From Arachnomyces sp. PD_36 (lineage: Eukaryota; Ascomycota; Eurotiomycetes; Onygenales; Arachnomycetaceae): 64,000 nucleotides of DNA. The position numbers were made by a program, and so were the translations under genes. Below are positions 53,940-64,000 of the stretch, piece by piece. Location: the NCBI GenBank assembly GCA_032988195.1, contig JANTQE010000011.1, positions 620,001-684,000 on the forward strand, read 5' to 3'. The notes under the pieces are model-generated. The model worked only from the letters and a program-made list of their open reading frames with translations. It had not been told where the DNA came from and did no database searches. Position 1 is the stretch's first letter; each line of letters begins with the position of its first letter.

Positions 53940-56900
53940 ATGAAAGTCCGCGCAGCGGCAGCGGGGATCGCCCTCGCCTTAGCTGCGCCGGCTCTAGCTG
54001 CCTATAACGATAGCACGACCTTCCCGGCGTCCCTCCAGCCTACCCAGAAGGTCGAAGACCTGTGCCCCGCCGAGTGTACCGGACCTGGAATCGCAGAAGG
54101 CTCCTGGAGCGCTATCACTTCCCTCCAGGAGCTCAATCGTTGCCCCAAGCCTCTGATTTTCGACACTTCCATCCGCTTCCCTATTGAAGAACCGGGCAGA
54201 CATACCCTTTTCCGTGCTTGCGCTTCTACCCCCAACCTCGAACAACTCAAGACCACCGATACGCCGTGTGCCCCTGAATCGAACCGTACATCCACAAATG
54301 TTGACATCCAGGTTGGCTGGACTGGTGGAGATGATGCCACAGCCTCGCTGTCCGATTTTACCCAGGCTGCTGGAGACCTCCAGCAGAATGTGGTTCGAGA
54401 TGTTAGCTGTGGCCAAACGGTTCTCTTTGCCAAGTCTGGCAACGCTGTGCTCGGTCTGTACATGGGCTCTGAGATTGATAAGGCCTCTGTTGGTCCTATC
54501 GTTGAGGAGTTTACAAACTTTGTGAGCAAACGGTCCGGCGATCCACTACCCTCCCAAATCTCTTTGCAGGTATGCGATCCTGATGGAGAGATATCGAGAA
54601 CACGAATCGTCGGAATCACTGCTAGCTCTAGCGGCGATGTTCATGCCGTGCACAAATCCCTTGGGCAATGGTCCGATGCCGAATGTCTGAGCGGTTTTGA
54701 AAAGACAGAAGTTCTGAAGGGCCGTAAGATCACGACTATCCCGGCAGAATCTGTCACTTCAAGCCTGCTTGGTTCTTTTCGAGAAGTTGAAGCCGCCGCA
54801 GACACCTGTAAAGCTATCGAGATCGGGCCCGATGGTAGGTGCGACAAGCTTGCCGAGCGCTGTGGGATTGATACCGATAAACTTATTGAATACAACGGTG
54901 GAGATGAGTCCTGGTGCAATCTTCTGATTCCAGGGGAACCTGCCTGCTGCACTGAGGGGGAACCTCCCGACCCTCGCCCCCCTCCCAATGAAGACGGAAC
55001 CTGCGTTTCCCATACGATTCAACCCGATCAACTATGCGAGGCGATCGAGAAACTCTACCACCTCAAGAAGGGTGATCTCGACAGCTTCAATGTCGGCAAG
55101 ACGTGGGGCTGGGCGGGCTGCAGGAGGATTCAACCGGGCCAGAAGATTTGTGTCAGCGACGGTGAACCCCCCATGCCGGCCTACATCAAGGATGCTGAAT
55201 GTGGGCCTCAGGTGCCTGGCACCAAGAAGCCCGACAATGACACGATGATCGACAACCTGAATGAGTGTCCTCTGAATGTGTGCTGCAACACCTGGGGCCA
55301 CTGTGGTACTGACGAGGGCTTTTGCATTGACACCAGTATCGAAAATACTCCGGGTACGGCCGAGTATGGAACTAACGGCTGTGTATCCAACTGCGGTTTG
55401 TCAATCGTGAACAATAACGAGCCTCCGGCTGAGTTTAGCCGCATTGCATATTTCGAGGCGTGGAATCGAGAGCGCCCGTGTCTACACATGGATGTCACAG
55501 ATATTGGGGATCCTCATACTCATATTCACTTCTCGTTCGGCCATATTACGGAAGACTACGAGGTCAGCGCACAGGGATCTGAATCTCAGTTTAAACTCCT
55601 CGTCGATATGAAAGATATTAAGCGCATCATGTCCTTCGGTGGTTGGGCTTTCTCCAACGACCCAGCGACTAGTCACATTATCCGAAACGGCGTGAAATCA
55701 GAGAATCGCCAAAAGTTTGCGGATAACATTGTCAAATTTGTGGAGGATAACGGCCTCGATGGTGTCGATTTCGACTGGGAGTATCCTGGCGCAGACGATA
55801 TCCCTGGATCAGACCCCGGAACGCCTGAAGACGGTCCCAACTATCTCGAATTCCTGAAGTTGGTACGAGAGGGCTTAGGTGACGATAAGGTTCTAGCCAT
55901 CGCTGCCCCTGCCTCGTATTGGTATCTGAAGAACTTCCCCATTGATGAGATTAGCGACGTTGTCAGTTATATCGTCTACATGACTTACGATTTACACGGT
56001 CAGTGGGATGTGGACAACAAGTTTGTTAGCCCTGGCTGTCCCGAAGGGAACTGTCTTCGTTCTCATGTGAATTCAACCATCACGAACAACGCCCTAGCTA
56101 TGGTAACCAAAGCTGGTGTCAAAGCTAACAAGATCATGGTGGGTGTTACGAGCTACGGGCGCAGCTTCAAGATGGCCGATCCCGGCTGTAAGGATCCCAT
56201 GTGCAAATATCTCGGGGAGAGAAACAAGTCCCCGGCTATGCCTGGTCAGTGTACAGAAACTGGTGGTTACATCGCCGACGCCGAGACCTTGCAGATTGAG
56301 AAAGATGGCAACTACACGGTCGAGCGGTACTGGGATGAGGACTCCGACTCCGACATATTCATCTACAATGGGGACGAGTGGGTCGGATGGATGACGGAGG
56401 AGACTAAAAATCGCCGTCTGGGGAGTTACAAACAGCTCAACTTTGCCGGCGCCAGCGACTGGGCGATTGATCTTCAAGGGGACATAAACTCGGATGACGG
56501 GGAAACTGTTTATATTGGCGACAAGGTGTACGGAGACCCTCAGATGTATTGTGAAGCGCCCTGCACTATTGTGTTGGCACCGAGCCCACTATCATCCACA
56601 ACAACCATCAGTATACCGCCTTACACGACCTCTTTGGAAGCTGGTACCGAGACGGTGACAGTCACTATCACGCCAGAGCCTATAACAACCACTCAAATCG
56701 AATTTTATAACGTTCCCATATCATCTATGGGAGACGAAACCACTGAGGTTCAACCGTATCCCAGTCTCACAGTCGAAGATGCCACCGTGACATACACATT
56801 TGAAAATGGGGAAGATACCATAACGAGCACCAGAACAGTTACCTTACCGCCTTGGCCACTGATCACTCGAGGTCCACCTAAGGAAGGTGATGGCGACTGG

Positions 56901-59900
56901 GATGAGCCGCCAAAGATCACTGGTGGCGAGCAATGGACCCCCGAGCCTGGCCCGCCCCCAGTCACATCCTCTGACCTACCATCGTACACGGACTGGTACG
57001 ATATACCAGCAAAGATTACTCCGATCCCGATCAAACCAGACGAACCTGAACCCGTGCCAGATGATGAGGGTGGACCAGCCATTCGAGTGCCCTGTGACAT
57101 GTGGTTCTATAATGTAAGTTTGATCCTACCTGAAGAAAGCAATGAAGGGGAAATGTTGTGGATCAAAATTGGCTGACCGAATCCACAGACTTGTCCGGAC
57201 GGTGGTGATGATGGATGGCAATGGTATATTCCTCCTGGTATTCTCCCACCGTGAGTTCCCCTGTAGAAGCTTCTTCAAGACCGCATGGAATGTTAACTAA
57301 TTATTCTACAGAGGACCACCGCCTCCTGGGTATGTCGATCCTCCCGAGGATTGGACTGTTGTTGGGCCCTTGCCACCCTGGCCTCCTATTACGTGAGTGC
57401 GCTCCTATGTATGAGAAGTAAATTCCACGGAACTTTTGAATATTAACACTGGTGATGCAGTGTTGGTGATGATTATGTGCCCACGGACATCCCACCCAAG
57501 CCCGACCCATGCGAGACGAAATCTGCTTCTATCTGCGGAACAACGACATCGTACGGATCCTCAGAGGGACCTTCGACCACCATCACAACGAGCACCACTT
57601 CGTGGAGTACCTGTCTCACAATCTGGGGGTGCCAAGTGACTGACACTGACGGTGACACCACGACCGGAGACGGTTGTACCCTTGGCCGAAAGAGAATGAC
57701 GGCGACTACCTTGCCTGGCCCTGAATTCGTGACAGTAGTCACTACTACCGAAGCTGGCTCAAGCCCGACAGAGGTTGCTGAGGCGGGATCAGGTGCTTCA
57801 GACTCGCTTCAGGATGAACCTGAACCTACGGCAGGAGCTCCCAGAAACGAGGCTCGACAGTCTGATGACGATGACTGCAATGTGGAGTTGGAAGTCATTA
57901 TCTATCCCAAAGATATGAAGGACGCTGGGGCCATTCGTGACTTCTTGGACGGTTTGGAGGATGAGGGTGATATTGTGGGTTACACTGAGGTCAGAACGAA
58001 AGAGGAGGACATTACGCCCTTCTTCTACGTCGAGGAGTTTGCTCGAGCATTCAAGGGCCCTCTCCTCAACACAGGCAAGGTGAGTGACCTGGCTTTCCTT
58101 CAACCCTTCCTTTAACTGTAGCAACGAACGGTAATGACTAATTACCCACAATCCACAGGTCTATTTCATCGAAGAACTCAGGGTGGTCACTGCTGGTAAT
58201 GCACGCAAGTTACCAAAGGATAATTTTTCAGAGCAGGAAGCCACAGACTCGACGGCTGATGCTCTGATGAAGAGGGAAGGAACCATTATCTCGCGAACGG
58301 ACGACTACTCCAACGCGCTTCTCTCTGCTCCACCATATACCGAGGACTTCTATGGGAACGAAGACTTCTACGGCACCGACCCCGACAGTGGCGAGTTGGC
58401 GTTCTTGTACCATCTTGATGACTCCGCCGGTAAAGGCCAGAAGGTTTATGTTCTTGATGAAGGTCGCATAGATATTAATCACCAGGTACGTAAAGGTTAT
58501 TATCGCCCCAGTCCATGAGGTATACACTAACGAGCGTTGCAATTCTAAGGCGTTCGATGAATCCTCATCCATTACGGTGCTTGATGTGCCGGATTGGGAT
58601 GCAGGAGGCGGCAAAGACTCAAAACACGGAACCGCCGTCGCGTCCCTGGTGTCCGGCAGGTACGGCGTGGCTCCAGGAGCCGAACTTGTCGCTGTAAACT
58701 CGGGATGGATACCGCGGTCTCAAGCTCTCCATCACAGGTTCATTCACGGACTCATTCTCGTCCTGGATGACTTACGCGCGAAACCTGAGTACAAAGGAAA
58801 GGCTGTCATCAATATATCTTGGAACATCCAATGGCAGGATAGTGCTTGGGATAAAACTTTGCGTAAGTCCAGTTCTTCATAGGTAAAGAAGTCGTCGATT
58901 CTAACAAATGCCATAGAAAAGGTGATGGAGATTCTCGTGGATGACTTCCAGGTTGTCTTCGTTTTGTCCGCGGGAAATACCGACGTCGTCCAAAACGCTC
59001 ACGACTTCTCGCCAGTGAGATTGGCTGAGAGTGGCAAGCTTTTCGAATCCTCTATCATCGTCGGAAGTACCGATCCAGAAGGGTTGGAAACCCCCAGCAG
59101 CTCCAAATACAGCGACCCCTCTGACACACTCAAATATATAACCTACGCGCCGGGTGCGGGCGTCATGGTAGCAAATACGGACGATGGGGGTTACGAGATA
59201 GGCGGAGGAACTTCATATGCCGCGCCTAAAGTTGCAGCACTAGTCGCATACCTTCGGGGGCTACCTTCGGATTGGCAGGGAGGTTTGACGGATCCATCAG
59301 AGGTGAAAAATATGATAAGGGCGCTAACAAGACCATTGTATGCGCCCGAAGATGGTGGTGATGGAGGTTCCGGTCCTAGTTTTATCTGGAACGGTCAAGT
59401 TCTTGACGAATCGTGCCTGCTGGATCCAGACCTGAAGTATAACGACAAACCAGTGTGTCCTTGCCACTTGAAACCTTCGAGAGCCAGAGCTGTCTGTGAT
59501 CCCGATGATGGTAGCGGTGGAGGCGATGGAGGCGATGACGGAGGTAGCATCGGTGACTTGCCCGTTCCTGGGCCCATCACCTGGGGGGATGGCAAGCCAA
59601 GTCCAATTTGCACATCCAACTGTGGAAAGGCTTGCGACGGCTACTGGTGCAACCCTCAACCCACGGGTACACCACCCGACTACGAGGATCCAGATCCACC
59701 GGAGGAGCCAGAAGACCCTCCCGAGGATCCGGAAGATCCAGACGACCCAGAAGATCCCCCCGAAGAACCTGAACTTGACACACCTGACCCCTCCCAGAAC
59801 GAGAAGAAATGCTATGACTCTGGCCAGAAGGCTTCGTACGGCAAAATTGAGGCATCCGCCGAATCCTTTTGCGAGTCCATCGAAGAAGACGGGCCCGTAC

Positions 59901-60130
59901 TCTCAAATTACTCCAAGACATCCAAGGGTCAGCCGAATGAAAACTACCACTTTATTCAGGAGTTCGAGGTGTATGAAGGGTGCGAATGGGAGTACAGTTA
60001 TGATGAGTGCATGCGATACCTTCGGGTGCCCATTGACAGCTGTGATTGCTCTCAGAAGGGTGATAAACAGGGTGGTTCTGTTTGGAATAACTGCATCTAT
60101 GCCCGGATCGACCCAAATTATGGGGAGTAG
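53940..60130 (+). CDS. Secreted modular chitinase (LysM-LysM-ChtBD1-GH18) fused to an S8 subtilase
   Basis: Join 53940..57113, 57189..57250, 57312..57392, 57461..58079, 58159..58485, 58550..58862, 58917..60130, giving 1,929 residues in one frame. Order: signal peptide (1-21), N-terminal unknown region, LysM (about 288-334), LysM (355-407), hevein-type chitin-binding domain (419-462), GH18 barrel (about 497-846) with DGVDFDWEYP and catalytic E614. A Thr/Pro linker follows with the CDMWFYN and PPWPPIT blocks typical of killer-toxin-like fungal chitinases, then a subtilase with D1412 (VLDEG), H1447 (KHGTAV), oxyanion N1546 (LSAGN) and S1625 (GGTSYAAP). A Pro/Glu/Asp linker and a Cys-rich C-terminal domain end the protein. 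It should bind and cut chitin outside the cell; the protease role is unknown. No break was seen. Confidence 0.85.
59685..59800. repeat. Pro-Glu-Asp linker-coding repeat
   Basis: Imperfect repeats of GAA/GAT GAC CC(N) encode EDP/EEP/EDPP units in the linker before the C-terminal Cys-rich domain of the chitinase-protease. Confidence 0.7.
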
Positions 60131-61677
60131 TGCGCCTCTCTTTCTCTTATTCTCATTTGTTTACCATCTTATAATATGTATTTAACACGCCGGCATCGTT
60201 TTTATTTATCGGTTTATAGAGGAGGTCTCAAGAATGAATTCTTAATGCTTCGCTCCAACCCCTACGTTCATGATTGCCAGTCTGTCGTCCAAGCGTTCAG
60301 GATAATCTTAGTCATCGCATCGTGGGAGATTCACATCGCTGTCCGCGTGAACGTCGAGACATCGAAAAAGCCCAATATCTTCACCATTTATAAGTATCTC
60401 CTCTTGATCTCAATTGTAATATGAAAAGAAAGAGTATAGAAAAGGTCTGCTGTCTTTCTTGAATCGTTTATTCCGTATCCTGCGACGAGGGGGGAAGTAC
60501 CATGTATCCGTAATTCGTCGTCAACATCATCACTATCATCCCCATTGTCTAACAAAGCATTCCGCAGTTGTCACGACAAATAAACGACTCATCCATCTGC
60601 GATTAAGACGTGATCCGGAGCCTCTTTGTCTCTGTCGCTGGGTAACACGACCCTTCTCCTTCCTCACATTGGATATCATCCCACCGACACGGTCATTTTC
60701 CCTCAATTAATCTCCCACCGACTTTCTCAGTCTGAAGGCCAATCAACAGCAACATCAGACCCTCAGTCGCTGGCTCTTCTGAACCAGCGGTGTCTGAAGA
60801 CCAACATTTCTTCAGCCCATCAGCCACCTGCGCAACGTTGTCGTACCTCGCCTGAACACACTCTTTTGTGTCAGTTTTGAGAAAGGAGGACTTCTTCTTC
60901 TCCAGTAAGAGGAGGAGGGGACATTTATCTCCGTCCCAAGTCCAATACTTGGCCCCTTGGTCAAATCCGAGTCGTCTAGATCTGAAGTCATGGAGGTAAG
61001 ATAAAAGCTCTTTCCTTAGCGTCGGCCTGACCGTCTTTCACCAAGCCATGCCCTGCGCCGGATTGGATCATTCTGCAGAGTTTCAAATGACAGCCGTTGG
61101 TCGTATTGGCCTTCCCGTGCCCTTTGCAGGTGCTTTGGGGGTTCTTGAAGAAGCAAATGCCCCGACTGCCTTGTGCTGTCGTCATGGGGTTTTTTTCTTT
61201 TCTAGATATTTCTGATGCGTCTGTTGTGTGTTTGCTTCCACACTGTTCGAATTTTTGAATTCTGATCCTTCCTTTCCTCCTATCTTTCCAAATACCCCTC
61301 CAAGTCCAAAATTCGTTGTTGTTGTCACCAGGAAAGAATTGTGTTCTCGGTTGCCCCTACCTCTTTACTTCTACGGAACGCGTTTTTTGTTGATACTTCC
61401 CATCAACTTTTGCCGCGCTTAGTAGATGTTTGGATGCGCAATGAAGAATGTTTCCCGGGGCATGAAGCTTTGGACTTGGCCATCTTCCCACAGGCCACAT
61501 ACAATTCTGTGTGGAACCTTCTATCATTTGTGTCCCGGCTGGCTGGCTGGTGAATGAGACTCGAGCATCAGTTTCGTTCCTGGCCGGGTTCTACCTGTTG
61601 TTTTCAATCTTCCTGCGTGCACACATTCCCAACACCCTTCCAATTGCATTGCGTCTCTATTTCGGGCCACGTCCACG
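60131..61677. other. Long intergenic region upstream of the Gtr2 gene
   Basis: About 1.5 kb; pyrimidine-rich, with many short frames but no convincing gene. It contains the chitinase terminator and the Gtr2 promoter and leader. Confidence 0.5.
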
Positions 61678-62995
61678 ATGCCGAGTTATCGGCGTGTGGC
61701 CTTCCCTTGGAGGGAACCTTCTCCAAAGCTTCCACCAGTTTCAGGAGCAGAACTAAGTCTCCGGCGCATAATACAGGACCCCAGCCAACCCGGGCCTTCT
61801 CAACAGGCTCCACCTCCGAAATCCGTCGAAGTAACAGCACACCATAGATTCCGAGATACGAAGCCACGTCTACTTTTAATGGGCCTACGGAGGTAAGAGA
61901 GCAACTATCCACCCCCTGATCCGTTTTCTTATTCTTAGTGCAATGCTGATGTAGTTCTGCAGGAGCGGAAAATCCTCAATTTCTAGTGTTGTGTTCCACA
62001 AGATGCCGCCGACTGAGACACTGTTCTTGGAATCTACTACTCGGATCCAGAGAGACTCTATCCAGTTAGTATTGATATGTTCCCAGTATAAACGGAGGAT
62101 GCTAATACAGTGCCCATAGTTCCTTCATGGACTTCCAAGTCTGGGATTTTCCTGGCCAGTTGGAATATCTAGAGCCATCGTTCGACCTTGAAGATATATT
62201 CGGCACACTTGGAGCTTTGGTCTGGGTTATTGATGCACAGGACGATTACCTGGACTCCGTGGCGCGCCTCAACCGAACCATCCTAATCCTCCAGCAATAC
62301 TACCCCAGTGTCAACATCGAGGTGTTCATCCACAAAGTCGACGGTTTAACCGAAGAATATCGATCCGACACATTTCAGGATATAGTTCAGCACATCTCAG
62401 ACGAACTAAGCGATGCCGGATACGACAATGCGCCTGTCCACTTCTACCTCACATCGATCTACGACTATTCTGTGTTCGAGGCGTTTAGCAAGGTCATCCA
62501 GAAGCTCATCCCTCAGCTTTCCACCCTAGAGAATCTCATCAACATTCTTGCCAACAGTTCTGGCATGGAGAAAACATATCTATTCGACGTCCTCAGCAAG
62601 ATATATATTGCCTCGGATACCCGACCCGTGGATATGGCGTGCTACGAGATGTGTTCCGACTATATCGATGTGATTGTGGACGTCAGCGAGCTATACTCCT
62701 GGGACCACCCAGATCGGAAACCAAGGGGTGAGCAGATGCCGGAAGCCGAGACTCATGTCATACTTCATGATAAGAGCATGATCCACCTGATGGAAATGAA
62801 CAAGTAAGTTCGATCTCCAGCTTTACCTATTCAACTTCTTCCTAACACCCTTCTAGATACCTGTGCCTAGTGTCTGTAATTAAGAACCCCGACGCGAAGG
62901 AGAAAAAGGGATTGATCGATATGAACTGCCGAGTCTTTCAGGATGGGCTGAATGAAGTCTTCTCGAGGAATTGGGAGCCTCAATCAAACACTTAA
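61678..62995 (+). CDS. GTR2: Rag-type GTPase Gtr2 (RagC/D family)
   Basis: Join 61678..61892, 61963..62064, 62111..62803, 62857..62995, giving 382 residues. The P-loop is split by the first intron (GLRRSGKSSI). MDFQVWDFPGQLEYLEP holds the switch II DxxGQ equivalent, IHKVDGLTEE is the NKxD-like guanine motif, and the C-terminal half is the roadblock-type dimer domain (KYLCLVSVI). FPGQ and HKVD favour Gtr2/RagC over Gtr1/RagA. With Gtr1 it anchors and activates TORC1 at the vacuole in response to amino acids. The first 60 residues before the P-loop are low-complexity and Pro-rich. The frame is continuous across all three introns. Confidence 0.9.
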
Positions 62996-63374
62996 AAAAG
63001 GGTTGGCACAGTGATCATTGGTTGTACCAAAAAGTCATAGTAGACGTCGAAATAGTCGACCAAACAGCAATTGTAAAGGAGCAGAGACCTTTAATGCTTG
63101 CCTCTATTGGTAGGCCAGCTGTACTCAAATAAATAAATAAACGAATCCTCTGAAATCAAACGAATATTATCCTGCTCTTGCAATATATTTGGTGGAGTGA
63201 ATTTTGACTTGGTGCACGGATGTTCACCCGTGCATCCGCGATGAATGACGTTCGACCTTGAGACAATCGTGGCCTTCAGCTCGAGAACATATTAAATTCG
63301 CGTAAACCCTTAACTGGGCCAGCAACTACCTCCTATGCACACCATCCGACCAGGCAGATAAGATCTCAATAGCC
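62996..63374. other. Intergenic, no gene seen
   Basis: About 0.4 kb between Gtr2 and the cytochrome-b5-like gene. Confidence 0.5.
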
Positions 63375-64000
63375 ATGCCGGAGCTACGCCAGCGTCCTGT
63401 AAAGGACTCTTACGCGGAGGAAATAGAGGAAGATGTCGAGATCGATCATTCAGTCTCAGAGTCTGAAGAGACCGAAGAAGATGAAGAAGACATCAACGCT
63501 CAAATCGCCAAAGAAGACGGAGACGACCGGTGGATCACTCCATTGGATATCCTACGAGTTCTGTTTGCGCTTTCCCTCTTCGTCGGCGCTTTCTCATACT
63601 TCGTAACCTCCGAATCGTTCACCTTTGATTATCGCCCTTGGTTTACCAATGTGCCGGCGGTGTTGAGCTATCTCGTACGTTTACATTCTTCCTCCGGCCT
63701 ACCTGCACACTTTTACTGACATGCAACTTGGCATTAAACAGAAAGGACCCGTCCAGTTGACTCCCTCCCAACTCGCCCTCTACAATGGCACAGACCCTGA
63801 TCTCCCCATCTACGTCGCCGTAAACGGCTCTGTCTTCGACGTCTCATCCAACAGACCAACCTACGGCCCCGGAGGGAGCTACAGCTTCTTCGCTGGCCGC
63901 GATGCTACCCGCGCATATGTCACTGGTTGTTTCCAGGAGGACTTAACACCTGATATAAGGGGTGTGGAGGAGATGTTTCTTCCCGTCGAAGGTGGTGATG
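63375..64000 (+). CDS. Membrane-anchored cytochrome-b5-like (MAPR/Dap1-type) protein, partial
   Basis: Exons 63375..63674 and 63742 to the end of the window; the gene continues beyond it. The N-terminal 50 residues are acidic (EEIEEDVEID, TEEDEEDINAQ), followed by one membrane helix (LRVLFALSLFVGAFSYFV). The second exon starts a cytochrome-b5-like heme or steroid-binding domain of the MAPR class: TPSQLALYNGTD, PIYVAVNGSVFDVSS, YGPGGSYSFFAGRDATRAY. In this class Tyr residues take part in heme binding. Relatives activate cytochrome P450 enzymes of sterol synthesis at the ER. The exact paralogue is uncertain because the C-terminus is missing. Confidence 0.85.

Noticed and set aside
57477..60130. 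A separate subtilase gene starting near 57.5 kb
   Set aside because: There is no ATG with a signal peptide, and the short upstream exons join in frame to the chitinase, giving family-typical tail motifs.
1..64000. CRISPR arrays, rRNA genes, tRNA genes, bacterial-type operons or ribosome-binding sites
   Set aside because: None seen; all features are those of a eukaryotic (fungal) nuclear genome.

Overview
This 64 kb window is nuclear DNA from a filamentous ascomycete (Pezizomycotina). Genes are dense and on both strands. Introns are short (about 50-85 nt), with GTAAGT/GTGAGT-like donors and CTAAC-like branch sites. The gene set fits this group: an Argonaute, a fused MoaA-MoaC molybdopterin protein, L-arabinitol dehydrogenase, a modular LysM/chitin-binding chitinase, ROK1, NOC2, VPS28, RNase Z. 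I cannot fix the class or genus. Exon joins were derived by hand from splice signals and reading-frame continuity; every multi-exon model given as a preferred join has a total coding length divisible by three.

Layout. 0-7 kb: an F-box-like protein, a secreted VAO-type flavin oxidase, and an AIM9-like phosphotransferase (the last two divergent). 8-13 kb: a secreted GH31 alpha-glucosidase tail to tail with L-arabinitol 4-dehydrogenase. 14-26 kb: housekeeping genes (an unknown 553-aa protein, ATP synthase subunit g, ROK1 helicase, a small unknown protein, an EFM2-like methyltransferase, VPS28 and NOC2). 26.4-32.7 kb: an accessory island with a broken Tc1/mariner transposase, a doubtful small gene, and an unknown gene interrupted by a stop codon. 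32.7-50 kb: Argonaute, MoaA-MoaC, a bZIP factor behind a 2.7 kb non-coding region, a long RNase Z, and a seven-exon histidine acid phosphatase. 50-60 kb: a GST-like protein, then a divergent pair consisting of a small secreted LysM/hevein-like protein and a 1,929-residue secreted chitinase fused in frame to an intact subtilase. 61.7-64 kb: the Gtr2/RagC GTPase and the start of a membrane-anchored cytochrome-b5-like protein.

The best candidate for an undescribed system is the divergent pair at 52.5-60.1 kb: a chitin-binding small secreted protein opposite one polypeptide carrying LysM, LysM, hevein-like, GH18 chitinase, linker, S8 protease and a Cys-rich tail. The second is the MoaA/MoaC junction, where overlapping splice choices predict both a MoaA ending in Gly-Gly and a MoaA-MoaC fusion, as in human MOCS1. 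The third is the acid phosphatase, whose RHG active-site motif is split by an intron and which contains 13- and 16-nt exons and a GC-AG intron.
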